Assembly (NCBI GenBank): GCA_002348045.1
Contig: DDYO01000060.1
Location: forward strand, 1 to 22,660
Direction: 5' to 3'
Source: Anaerolineales bacterium UBA2232
GTDB taxonomy: Bacteria > Chloroflexota > Anaerolineae > UBA2200
Length of the DNA: 22,660 bases
Part shown: piece by piece, positions 1-7,904 of the stretch
Position numbering within the stretch: the first letter of the stretch is position 1
How the letters are laid out: each line of letters starts with the position of its first letter
Translations under genes and position numbers: made by a program
The notes under the pieces: model-generated
Seen by the model: only the letters and a program-made list of their open reading frames with translations
What the model was told of the DNA's origin: nothing
Databases searched by the model: none

Positions 1-69
1 CGCCGGATTGCTGCACCCAGACCCTGCCATCGGACGAGAGGGGAAGGGTCTGGGTGCAGCAATCCGGCG
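1..69. repeat. Perfect 25-bp inverted repeat at the window edge
   Basis: Bases 1-25 are the exact reverse complement of bases 45-69, with a 19-nt spacer (26-44). The right arm lies inside the coding sequence of the first glycosyltransferase. The reading frame aligns with the downstream paralogue back to about base 24 (shared L-P and G-R at the same spacing), but the left arm encodes residues that do not fit the paralogue. The pattern is typical of a fold-back chimera at a contig end. A real hairpin is possible but less likely. Confidence 0.9.
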
Positions 70-1517
70 CACCATTTGTCGAGTTCACGCGTAACCATGT
101 CTGGATCTACCACTCCTGGCTTCAATACGCGCTGGCGGCCCTTTCATTCGCGGTGCTGGGGTTTTCAACCGTGGCCGCGCGACTGCCTTTTGCCCTGGTC
201 GGATTGGCGACTATTGCTGCTCTGTATGGCTTTGCACGCCGTTGGATGCGCGATCAGCGCATCGCACGCATTGCCACGGCTCTTCTTGTCTTCAATGTTC
301 CGTTTGTGCTTCTGCAACGCCAGTGCCGCTACTATGGCCTCGCAGCGCTGTTCACTCTGCTGACCGTGGACGCATACTTGCGGCTACGCCAGGGGCGTAC
401 GTGGGCCGTTGCGTACCTGGTTTTGGCAAGTGTGCTCCTCTACCATAGCCACTATGGAGCTTTCTTCCCGACGCTAGTGGCCCTGGGCTTGCACACGCTA
501 ATGAGCCGCCCTGAGCGGCGCGTCTGGGGTCAGGGCCTTACGGCGGCTGGCGTGGTGGCAGCACTGACTGTGCCGTGGGCCATCTTCATGCAGGTCTCGA
601 ACCGAGGACAGCCCTGGCAAATGGACCGTTTTGTGGCCCACATTGGCCAGGACCTCCTGTACCTGACGGGCTGGGTTGTCCCGCTGCCCTTCCTTGGCCT
701 GATGGCGGTCCTATGGTTTGACTGGCTGCCCCGTCGATATGGTTGGCTCCTTTCCGCTCGGCAGAAAGACCTATTGCTCCTGAGCGGGCTTCTGACTGGT
801 TCGACGGTCTTGGTGCTGTCGGGTACCGCAGCCTTTGACTGGGCGTTCTTTCGTTACCTGGTGCAGTTGGTCCCGATACTGATGATCGTGCTGGCGGCGC
901 TGATCGTATGGGTCATGAACCACTGGCCAACGGTCGCCTATGCTCTTCTGATCTTGCTGGTGACGAGCAACTTGCTTCATGTTGCGCCCTACGCTGTCGT
1001 TGCTCAAGCGTTTTCGACCCATACGTCGAGTGGAGACAGGCTTGACCTCAGCCAACTGCGACCAGGGGTGGAGGGGTTTCGGGCGCTGGACGAGGTGTGG
1101 ACTCGCGCCAGCCGCTTTCGCTCGGACCTCTGGATGTACCTTCAGGAGCTCACCCATGACTACGTCGGACCTAATGAGGGACTGGTCGCCTACCTGTCAA
1201 CTCGGTCCTCGCCTGGCCAGACGCTGGCGGTGAACTACGAGGACCTTCCTCTCGGCTTTTATACCGATTTGAGGGTAGTGGGTGGGCTTGGTCAGCATGG
1301 TCTCACCAGCGGCTCTTCTCCTGATTGGGTGGTAATCCGCAGGCACGGGCCCTATCGTGACTTGTTGGAAGGCATCGTAGCCAGGGGTCCGTACATCCGA
1401 GAAGAGCTGCCGTATCCAGACATTCGCTGGGAGAACCGTCCCGAGCCTGGATCGCACCAATACCTCACGCCACAGGGGCAGGGCCCGGTGGTCATCTATT
1501 GGCGAAGGGAGCCGTGA
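3..1517 (+). CDS. GT-C/GT39-like membrane glycosyltransferase, 5'-truncated
   Basis: Polytopic inner-membrane protein of the PMT/ArnT (GT39-like) superfamily, expected to move a sugar from a polyprenyl-phosphate carrier to an acceptor outside the membrane. About eight to nine hydrophobic segments are followed by a soluble C-terminal domain of about 150 residues. It aligns along its length with the next gene (for example VWIYHSWL against VWVYHPWL, and ELTHDY, FYTDL, GPYRD, YPDI and NRP blocks in the C-terminal domain). Compared with that 537-residue paralogue it lacks roughly the first 60 residues, including the first membrane helix and the acidic Asp-Glu motif. The frame is open to the window edge, so this is a truncated gene, not one starting at the internal GTG at 54. 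Bases 1-25 are probably artefactual, so true coding sequence likely begins near base 26. The stop lies 1 nt before the next start. Family confidence is good; the substrate is unknown. Confidence 0.85.
   Translation, partial: PDCCTQTLPSDERGRVWVQQSGAPFVEFTRNHVWIYHSWLQYALAALSFAVLGFSTVAARLPFALVGLATIAALYGFARRWMRDQRIARIATALLVFNVPFVLLQRQCRYYGLAALFTLLTVDAYLRLRQGRTWAVAYLVLASVLLYHSHYGAFFPTLVALGLHTLMSRPERRVWGQGLTAAGVVAALTVPWAIFMQVSNRGQPWQMDRFVAHIGQDLLYLTGWVVPLPFLGLMAVLWFDWLPRRYGWLLSARQKDLLLLSGLLTGSTVLVLSGTAAFDWAFFRYLVQLVPILMIVLAALIVWVMNHWPTVAYALLILLVTSNLLHVAPYAVVAQAFSTHTSSGDRLDLSQLRPGVEGFRALDEVWTRASRFRSDLWMYLQELTHDYVGPNEGLVAYLSTRSSPGQTLAVNYEDLPLGFYTDLRVVGGLGQHGLTSGSSPDWVVIRRHGPYRDLLEGIVARGPYIREELPYPDIRWENRPEPGSHQYLTPQGQGPVVIYWRREP
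1505..1511 (+). promoter_or_regulatory. Ribosome binding site for the second glycosyltransferase (TTG start)
   Basis: AAGGGAG lies 7 nt before the TTG at 1519 and inside the end of the preceding gene. It favours the TTG over in-frame GTG 1531 or ATG 1540, which lack a comparable site. Confidence 0.6.
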
Positions 1518-1518
1518 G

Positions 1519-3132
1519 TTGTCCCGCTTTGTGAGACGGATGGCGATGGCTGTGGATGATGGCTCCGTGGCCTGGGTGCTTGCGGCGGTGGCCTTGATCT
1601 TGATCCTGAGCAATCTGGGCAACATCTACCTCTGGCAGGATGAGGCGGAGACAGCGCTGCTTTCAGAGCGTATGGCGGAGTACGGTCTGCCGCTGGCTTT
1701 TGATGGTCGAAACCTGATCCGCCAAGCTCCAAAAGATGTGCAGTACACTGCCGACTTTGTGTGGGTCTATCACCCATGGCTGCCGTTCTATTTCACTGCG
1801 GCAAGCTTGACCCTCCTTGGTCCCACGACCTTTGCGGCACGCCTGCCCTATGCGTTGGCCGGATGGGCTACGGTGATGTTGCTCTATTGGAGCGTTAGAC
1901 GGCATTTCCGCGACCGGCGCCTGGCCCTGTTGAGCGCTGTCCTGCTTCTCATGTGCGTGCCGTTCCTGCTGCACTCCCGGCAATGCAAGTACTTTGCCTT
2001 TGCAGCGCTCTTTACTGTCGCTGCTATCGATGCGTATCTCTTGCTGCTCGGAGATTCACCACCGCCATGGGCCAGCCCGTACTTTATCGTGGCCAGCTTC
2101 TGTCTATTCCAGAGCAATTTTGGTGCCTTTGTGCCGCTGATGGTAGCCCTGGGCGCTCATTTCGTACTGCAGCGACCTCGATGGCGCCAGTTGGCGCGCA
2201 TGATTGTCCGGGTGGGCATCGTCGGGGCGTTCACCGTACCTTGGGCCATCTACCTCGAAACCTGGGCGCGGGGGCGGTTTGCCTTTGACGTCTATCGTTT
2301 TGTCGGGCACGTGGTACACTACATGGTCTACATAACAGGATGGGTGTTTCCTGTGCCGGTTGGCGTTCTGTTCGTGCTGCTGCTTCCCACGTTGTGGAAG
2401 CGCCTGCGGCGTTCCGAATTCTCCGCGGTGCTGCTATTCCTGTTGGTGATAGGGGTCACCATAGTCTTCCTGTCGGCGACCTTTATCTGGATGTACTTTA
2501 GTTACATCGTCCAATTGGTTCCCCTGCTGGTGGTACTGGTGGCCCTGACCCTGCTTTGGGTAATGGACCGCCGACGAGCATTGGGCTATGCGCTGTTGGT
2601 CGTTCTGCTGACGACCAACGTGCTGCATATCTTTCCCTATGTGCTGCCCATCGCTCGCGCGTTCAAATGGGCTTCGTTGGCTCCACGGCCGTACCTCGCC
2701 GAGACGGATAGCCTAATAGAGTTCGCCGGACAGCTCCGCTCCGAACTGGGCAGTTACCTGTACGAACTGACCCATGACTATGATAGCCCGGACGAGGGCA
2801 TCGCGCTGTACCTGAGAGAGCATGCAGAGCCTGGCGATATGGTGGTAATGAACTATGGCGAGCTGCCGGTGGCCTTTTACACGGGCCTCGATATCGCCGG
2901 CGGGCTTTCGGGATACAGACTGGAGCAATTGTCGAATCCACGCTGGGTAATCAATCGTCGCGAAGGGCCTTATCGTGATGAGATGGAACGAATCATCGCT
3001 GGTGGCGGGTATCAGCCGGTGGAGATTCCCTACCCAGACATCCTGTGGGGAAACCGGCCGGTGCCAGAGTACCACAAGTACGCCACGGTCCATGGGGTGC
3101 CCAACGTGGTCATTCACCAGCTGGTGGATTGA
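1519..3132 (+). CDS. GT-C/GT39-like membrane glycosyltransferase
   Basis: 537-residue polytopic membrane protein, full-length paralogue of the gene before it. Residues about 16-37 form the first membrane helix, followed at once by Q-D41-E42-A-E, the acidic pair at the start of the first extracytoplasmic loop that is typical of GT-C enzymes using polyprenyl-phosphate sugars (family knowledge). About ten hydrophobic segments continue to about residue 375, then a soluble C-terminal domain of about 150 residues shared with the paralogue. The TTG start is chosen because AAGGGAG sits 7 nt upstream; the ATG at 1540 is the alternative. The gene follows its paralogue by 1 nt, so the pair looks like a tandem duplication that is co-transcribed. 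The sugar and acceptor cannot be told from sequence; protein, lipid or polysaccharide acceptors are all possible. Confidence 0.9.
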   Translation: MSRFVRRMAMAVDDGSVAWVLAAVALILILSNLGNIYLWQDEAETALLSERMAEYGLPLAFDGRNLIRQAPKDVQYTADFVWVYHPWLPFYFTAASLTLLGPTTFAARLPYALAGWATVMLLYWSVRRHFRDRRLALLSAVLLLMCVPFLLHSRQCKYFAFAALFTVAAIDAYLLLLGDSPPPWASPYFIVASFCLFQSNFGAFVPLMVALGAHFVLQRPRWRQLARMIVRVGIVGAFTVPWAIYLETWARGRFAFDVYRFVGHVVHYMVYITGWVFPVPVGVLFVLLLPTLWKRLRRSEFSAVLLFLLVIGVTIVFLSATFIWMYFSYIVQLVPLLVVLVALTLLWVMDRRRALGYALLVVLLTTNVLHIFPYVLPIARAFKWASLAPRPYLAETDSLIEFAGQLRSELGSYLYELTHDYDSPDEGIALYLREHAEPGDMVVMNYGELPVAFYTGLDIAGGLSGYRLEQLSNPRWVINRREGPYRDEMERIIAGGGYQPVEIPYPDILWGNRPVPEYHKYATVHGVPNVVIHQLVD

Positions 3133-3160
3133 CTGGGACGTGCGTTTTGTCAACAATAAT
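3129..3160 (+). promoter_or_regulatory. Weak candidate promoter in the gap before the third glycosyltransferase
   Basis: The 82-nt gap 3133-3214 is one of the few in this operon. TTGACT (3129-3134) is followed after 17 nt by AACAAT (3152-3157), a 5/6 and 4/6 match to sigma70 hexamers, with AATAAT slightly further on. The first hexamer overlaps the preceding stop codon. The match is marginal, and nothing else is seen in the gap. Confidence 0.25.
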
Positions 3161-3214
3161 GCGGGGCAGAGTCTGACGCGAGCGGGTGCTGGACCATGCG
3201 GCTTCAACAAATAG

Positions 3215-4870
3215 ATGAGGGGTAATTTGGAGAGCAACAAAGAAGGGAAGACCCGTGTCGGTGAACACTGGGTCGTCATCGTCCTCGTGTTGGCATCGCT
3301 TGTGATCCGCACTGGTCTGGTGCGCTCAGACCGGGTGGTGCGATGGGATGAGCCCGATTACCTGATTCTGGGGCGAAACCTGGTGACTGGGCAAGGCTAC
3401 GCGGTAACCAGCCAGCCCGAACTGCACTATGCTCCGCTTTTCCCAATGATCACCGGGCTGCTCTATCCCGTGACCCACGACATGAAGCTCAACAGCGACT
3501 TTTGGTATGTGACATTGGGCGCTCTGACCCTGGTGCCCTTTTACTGGCTGGCACGCCGGCTTTTTGGACGACGGGTGGCAACCGTCGGGAGCTTGCTGCT
3601 GTGCCTTTACCCTCCCCTGAACGCCGGCGTGCTCTATTGGGGTACGATGCTTGAACCCCTGTACCTGTTCCTGCTCTGCAGCGCGCTGGCAACAGCGTGG
3701 ATGGCCTGGGAGCGCCGAACCGTCGGCGCCTATGGCATCACTGGCCTGCTCATTGGCCTGGCTTACTTGACCAAGCCTGAGGCACTCGTGTACCTAGTGG
3801 TTCTCCTCGCGTTCTGGGCTGTGGGCCTCTGGCGGGCGCAGAGGTGGCGCAACGGCCGCGCGTGGCTGGCACTGCTGACCAGTGGCTTGGCCTTTGTGCT
3901 TGTCATCTCACCGTACCTGGGATTTCTGTATCGCTACACCGGCCGCATCATGGTCACAGGTAAGCTAGGCGTAACCTATGTGGCAGGGCAGGGAGCAGTG
4001 GATCGCGACCCGGGCCTATACGACCGGGCGCTTTCGCGCCTGGATTCCAAAGGCGAGGAGATCATTTGGTTCTCGCCCGAACGATTCAACTATGACGTGA
4101 TGGAGTATATCCGGGCGGATCCGCGCGCTTTCGCACGACGGGTGTGGCAGAACATAAACGCGTTGGAACGAGTTCTTTTTGCACGACAGGTGTTTCCTTT
4201 CTATCTATTGGGGGTACTTGCGCTGGGCTGGTTTGGCTCGGCATGGAATCGTGCAAGGTGGGCAAAGGAGGCCTATCTCCTCGCAGGTGCCTTACCGGCC
4301 CTCATATTTCTGCCTTTTCACATTGAACTGCGCTACTTTGCGCCCTGGATGCCGCTGTTGATGCTCTGGCTGGCCAAGGGAGTAGAGGCACTGGGCGAAT
4401 GGGCGGAGCAATCCGTTCGCCAGCCGAAATTGGCTTCGGCCCGATGGCAAGGCGTAAGCATGTGGGTCATGAGCCTGCTGGCGGCAGGGCTCATGTTTTA
4501 CTTTGCCATCGTAACCCCCAGGGCCGCCGCTGATGGAGTGGCCGGTTTGAACTGGAGTCGGAGGGAAGCCGGCTTGTGGCTCAAGGAAAACACTCCCGCT
4601 GACGCCCTGATCATGTCTCGAGACACCGAGGTACCGTTCTATGCCGAGCGTCGATGGACCCCCACTCCTAACGAGGAGTATGAGCGTTTCATTGCCTACG
4701 TGAGGCAGCGCGGAGCGCGGTATGTGGTGGTCGACGAACGCGAGGTCACCGTCATCCGCCCGCAGTTGGACCTCCTGTTGGATGCCGCTTCGCCGCCTCC
4801 TGGGCTGAGGCACCTCTACACGGCTCCCGATCCCATGGGCAAGACGATTGTCTACGAGGTGGAGTATTGA
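3215..4870 (+). CDS. GT39-like (PMT family) membrane glycosyltransferase
   Basis: 551-residue integral membrane protein of the dolichyl/polyprenyl-phosphate-dependent glycosyltransferase superfamily. A membrane helix at about 18-36 is followed by R-W-D45-E46-P-D-Y, the acidic motif expected in the first outer loop. Later multiple helices run to about residue 430, including the 'LGALTLVPFYWLARRLFG' type segment common in this family. The C-terminal 120 residues are soluble (ENTPADALIMSRD, then GARYVVVDE), resembling the periplasmic cap of GT39-like proteins. It is not a close paralogue of the two genes upstream. The start is uncertain: ATG 3215 has little upstream Shine-Dalgarno signal, whereas TTG 3227 has AGGGG 4 nt before it. 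Its stop overlaps the start of the radical SAM gene (TTGA), which suggests coupled translation. Confidence 0.88.
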   Translation: MRGNLESNKEGKTRVGEHWVVIVLVLASLVIRTGLVRSDRVVRWDEPDYLILGRNLVTGQGYAVTSQPELHYAPLFPMITGLLYPVTHDMKLNSDFWYVTLGALTLVPFYWLARRLFGRRVATVGSLLLCLYPPLNAGVLYWGTMLEPLYLFLLCSALATAWMAWERRTVGAYGITGLLIGLAYLTKPEALVYLVVLLAFWAVGLWRAQRWRNGRAWLALLTSGLAFVLVISPYLGFLYRYTGRIMVTGKLGVTYVAGQGAVDRDPGLYDRALSRLDSKGEEIIWFSPERFNYDVMEYIRADPRAFARRVWQNINALERVLFARQVFPFYLLGVLALGWFGSAWNRARWAKEAYLLAGALPALIFLPFHIELRYFAPWMPLLMLWLAKGVEALGEWAEQSVRQPKLASARWQGVSMWVMSLLAAGLMFYFAIVTPRAAADGVAGLNWSRREAGLWLKENTPADALIMSRDTEVPFYAERRWTPTPNEEYERFIAYVRQRGARYVVVDEREVTVIRPQLDLLLDAASPPPGLRHLYTAPDPMGKTIVYEVEY

Positions 4871-6171
4871 CCTCCGCTGGCCGCACTGTGCATTTGGTGA
4901 ATCCGCCAAGCGCACCGGGAACGACCGCCAATCGGGAAGGAGCGGCGGGCCTGGGCGTAGTTTATCCCAGCCCCGGGGCGTTCCTGTATCCCCCCCACAC
5001 TTTGGCCACCGTCCTTGCGGCCCTGCGGAGGGACCGGTGGGACGTCCGGGCGTATGACGCGGTGGTGCAAGAACTAGGTCCCGAGCTCGGCAAAGCCGAT
5101 GCCATCGGAGTCTTCGTGTCCTATGCTACCTTGGATACGGACATTGCCTACATCTCCTCGCTGCGCCAGCGATTTGTGGGGCGCATCTTTGCGTTTGGAC
5201 CGTCCATGCGCTTTCTGGCCGAAGAGCTATTGGAGCGGGCGCGGGTAGACCACGTTCTGGCCGGTGAGGCAGAGGGGTTCTGCGGGCAAGCTCTGGAGCT
5301 GCTGATGCAATCGCAAGTCCCCCAGCGCCAGGTGTGGTGGCCAAAGGACGTGAAGGCGACGTGTTGCGATGACGAGGGGTTCATCCTGGACCTCGATACA
5401 GTGCCGATGCCTGCATGGGATGCCCTGCCGTACCAGCACTATGCGTTGCTCACCGTGCTTGGCAGCCGGGGATGCCCGGACGAGTGCGCCTACTGTCCCT
5501 ACGCCGCAGCACAAGGTCACCGCTTCCGTGCGCGGTCCGTGGCCAATGTCCTCGATGAGTTAAGCTGGCTGGCTGACCGATTCAAGCCTGATCGCGTCGT
5601 TTTCCGCGACCCTGTCTTTGCTCACGATGAGGAGCGGGTCGTTGCACTGTGTGAGGGAATCATGCGACGGGGAATCCTGCTGCGCTGGGAGTGTGAGTCA
5701 CGCCCTGAGCATCTGAATGGCTCACTGCTGCGTCTCATGCAACGGGCAGGATGCCAGTGGATCAAGATTGGGCTGGAGACGACGGATGGAACGCTCTTGC
5801 AGAGCGTGGGACGATTGCGACACGCCCATGAGGTGAATGCGTATCTGAACCAAATTGCAGCCGTGGTGAGTGACTCTCGGAGCATCGGGCTCAACTGCCG
5901 CGTGTTCGTAATGGCAGGATTGGCAGGCCAGACCGAGCAATCTGCGCACCAAACGCTGCGTTTTCTCGGCCAATTGAGGCCGGGTGCACTGAATGTGAAG
6001 GCGTGTGAGCCTTATCCTGGCACTGCCGCGCTGGCAGAATCGCCTGGCCAGGTTCAGGCACAGTTGGACATCCTGAGTCGAGCTGAGTCGGCAGTACGGC
6101 AAGCACAGAGCATTGGGCTGCTTTCGCGGGTTAAGCGCTGGCTCAGACGTCGACTGGGCGAGAGGCGGTAA
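4867..6171 (+). CDS. B12-binding-type radical SAM protein
   Basis: 434-residue cytoplasmic protein. Residues about 1-125 resemble the Rossmann-like cobalamin-binding domain of class B radical SAM enzymes (H-L-V-N-P-P near the start, then V-L-A-G-E-A-E-G near its end). No D-x-H-x-x-G motif is present, which is common when cobalamin is bound without His ligation (family knowledge). The radical SAM core has C203-x3-C207-x2-C210 for a [4Fe-4S] cluster, followed by V-F-R-D-P-V-F and G-L-E-T-T-D segments seen in the family. The start is TTG 4867 with GAGGT 6 nt upstream, overlapping the previous stop by 4 nt; GTG 4888 is an alternative that begins closer to the usual N-terminus. It overlaps the next gene by 1 nt. 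Such enzymes methylate or rearrange unactivated carbons of lipids, peptides or sugars; which one applies here is unknown. Confidence 0.88.
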   Translation: MTSAGRTVHLVNPPSAPGTTANREGAAGLGVVYPSPGAFLYPPHTLATVLAALRRDRWDVRAYDAVVQELGPELGKADAIGVFVSYATLDTDIAYISSLRQRFVGRIFAFGPSMRFLAEELLERARVDHVLAGEAEGFCGQALELLMQSQVPQRQVWWPKDVKATCCDDEGFILDLDTVPMPAWDALPYQHYALLTVLGSRGCPDECAYCPYAAAQGHRFRARSVANVLDELSWLADRFKPDRVVFRDPVFAHDEERVVALCEGIMRRGILLRWECESRPEHLNGSLLRLMQRAGCQWIKIGLETTDGTLLQSVGRLRHAHEVNAYLNQIAAVVSDSRSIGLNCRVFVMAGLAGQTEQSAHQTLRFLGQLRPGALNVKACEPYPGTAALAESPGQVQAQLDILSRAESAVRQAQSIGLLSRVKRWLRRRLGERR

Positions 6172-7904
6172 TGATGTCAGCGGCTGTTCGCCTGAGGGTG
6201 CATGCAGCAGTGTTCTGTTGCCTGCTGGCATTGTCCCTGCAGATATGGGCCCACATTGTGACGAGCTCGCCAACCTTTGACGAGCCCTACCACATTACCC
6301 GCGCATACATCTTCCTGCGCACCGGCGATCAAGCTCTGCTGGCGCGGGGAGGGCACCCGCACTTGGGCAACATGCTCAGCGTAACCCCGCTGCTGCTGTT
6401 GGAGGACCTTAGACTTCCACCGCACGAGCCAGGCTGGCCGCAGGTTCGAACGTTCAAGGACCTCTTTGCGGTGGCCGATACTTTCTTTTGGCGCCTGGGC
6501 AACGATGTAGACCAGGTGATGATCTGGAGCCGTTTCTCCGGGTTGCTACTGGCAGCGTTTCTGGGTCTCGCGATCTTTCTTTGGGCGAAGCAGCTGTATG
6601 GCACACCAGCCGGTCTCCTGTCACTCTTGTTCTTTACCTTTGATCCCAACATTGTGGCGCACAGTGGCTTGGTGACAACTGACCTGGGCGGAACGCTCTT
6701 CATATTCTTGGCGCTGTACAGCCTGTGGCGATTCTGCCAGAGACCTTCGTGGAGTCGATTGGTGGCCACCGGAGTGGTCTTGGGGATGGCCCAGGCCAGC
6801 AAGTTTTCTGCGCTTTTCCTCATTCCCACCTTCGTGGTGCTCCTGGCGGCGGCGGTCACTGGGCCAGAAGGACCGAAACTGGCTGCGCTAACCCCTGGGA
6901 GGGCAATGGGAGGCACTCAGGGCAGGCGTTTGATCGTCCTAGCGGGAGTCTGTATCGTCATGTTCCTGGTAGGTGGCCTGGTTGTCTGGGCCACGTATGG
7001 GTTTGACGTGCGGTACCTGGTGCCGCCGAAAGCTACCCATCCCGTGCTGGACCGGTACATCCCGGCGAACATCCCGCAGCTAAAAGCATGGGTGTATGCC
7101 ATCGCTGAACACTTGCCCGTGCCCGCGCCGTCCTACTGGGGGGACCTGGCCTGGCTGGTGCGCTATGCCCGGGCCGGGCACGCGAGTTTCCTGGCAGGGC
7201 TCCGTGGGGTAGAAGGCTGGTGGTACTATTTCCCCATTGCCTTTGCCATAAAAACGCCGATACCCACGCTGCTCGCTCTGGGGATAGCAGCCGTTTTCTC
7301 ACTGAGGAATCGGGGTCACTGGCGCAGGGATGCTTCTCTGTGGCTGCCCATGTGGATGTTCGCGGTCGTGAGCATTTCCAGCTCCATTGACATCGGATAT
7401 CGCAACCTTCTGCCCATCTTGCCACTGGCCTTTGTGCTGGTGGGTCAGTTGGCGACGGTGCTTTGCTCAAAGCGGTCCCGCGTGATAGGCGTATTGCTGG
7501 GGATCTGGCTGATCGCGGGCACGCTGCGCATCGCGCCGCACTACCTGGCCTACTTTAACGAAGCCGTGGGCGGTCCGGCCAACGGCTACCGCTACCTGGT
7601 TGACTCGAACCTGGATTGGGGTCAGGACCTGAAAAATCTCAAACGGTACGCCGATGCTCGAGGGATTGATCAGGTACACCTGAGCTATTTTGGCACCTGC
7701 GATCCTGCTTACTACGGTCTCAACGCGCTCCCGATGCCCACAGCGCCTCCTGCCGAAGGGAGCGAGCCTGCCTACTATGCCATCAGCGCCACGAATCTGC
7801 AGAGCGTGTATGGGTCCAGCAAAGGCGACGCTCATTGGCTTAGCCGATACACAGCCGTCGACACGGTCGGCTACTCGATTCTTATCTATCGACTGCCACA
7901 ATGA
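6171..7904 (+). CDS. GT39-like membrane glycosyltransferase (first of tandem pair)
   Basis: 577-residue polytopic membrane protein. Helix 1 spans about 12-30, followed by F-D37-E38-P-Y-H-I-T-R, the GT-C acidic motif, and H-P-H-L-G-N-M-L, which resembles the H/P-rich loop of PMT-type enzymes. Further conserved blocks shared with the next gene are DPNIVAHSGLVTTDLG, AFAIKTP-x-PTL, PHYLAYFNE and, in the C-terminal part, VDSNLDWGQDL. The C-terminal ~100 residues are soluble and end the last outer domain. A hydrophilic loop of about 25 residues rich in Gly/Pro follows the helix pair near residue 225. The start ATG 6171 overlaps the previous TAA by 1 nt (TAATG), and a second ATG follows at once. The stop overlaps the next ATG by 4 nt. 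Transfer of a sugar from a lipid carrier outside the membrane is the likely role; donor and acceptor are unknown. Confidence 0.9.
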   Translation: MMSAAVRLRVHAAVFCCLLALSLQIWAHIVTSSPTFDEPYHITRAYIFLRTGDQALLARGGHPHLGNMLSVTPLLLLEDLRLPPHEPGWPQVRTFKDLFAVADTFFWRLGNDVDQVMIWSRFSGLLLAAFLGLAIFLWAKQLYGTPAGLLSLLFFTFDPNIVAHSGLVTTDLGGTLFIFLALYSLWRFCQRPSWSRLVATGVVLGMAQASKFSALFLIPTFVVLLAAAVTGPEGPKLAALTPGRAMGGTQGRRLIVLAGVCIVMFLVGGLVVWATYGFDVRYLVPPKATHPVLDRYIPANIPQLKAWVYAIAEHLPVPAPSYWGDLAWLVRYARAGHASFLAGLRGVEGWWYYFPIAFAIKTPIPTLLALGIAAVFSLRNRGHWRRDASLWLPMWMFAVVSISSSIDIGYRNLLPILPLAFVLVGQLATVLCSKRSRVIGVLLGIWLIAGTLRIAPHYLAYFNEAVGGPANGYRYLVDSNLDWGQDLKNLKRYADARGIDQVHLSYFGTCDPAYYGLNALPMPTAPPAEGSEPAYYAISATNLQSVYGSSKGDAHWLSRYTAVDTVGYSILIYRLPQ

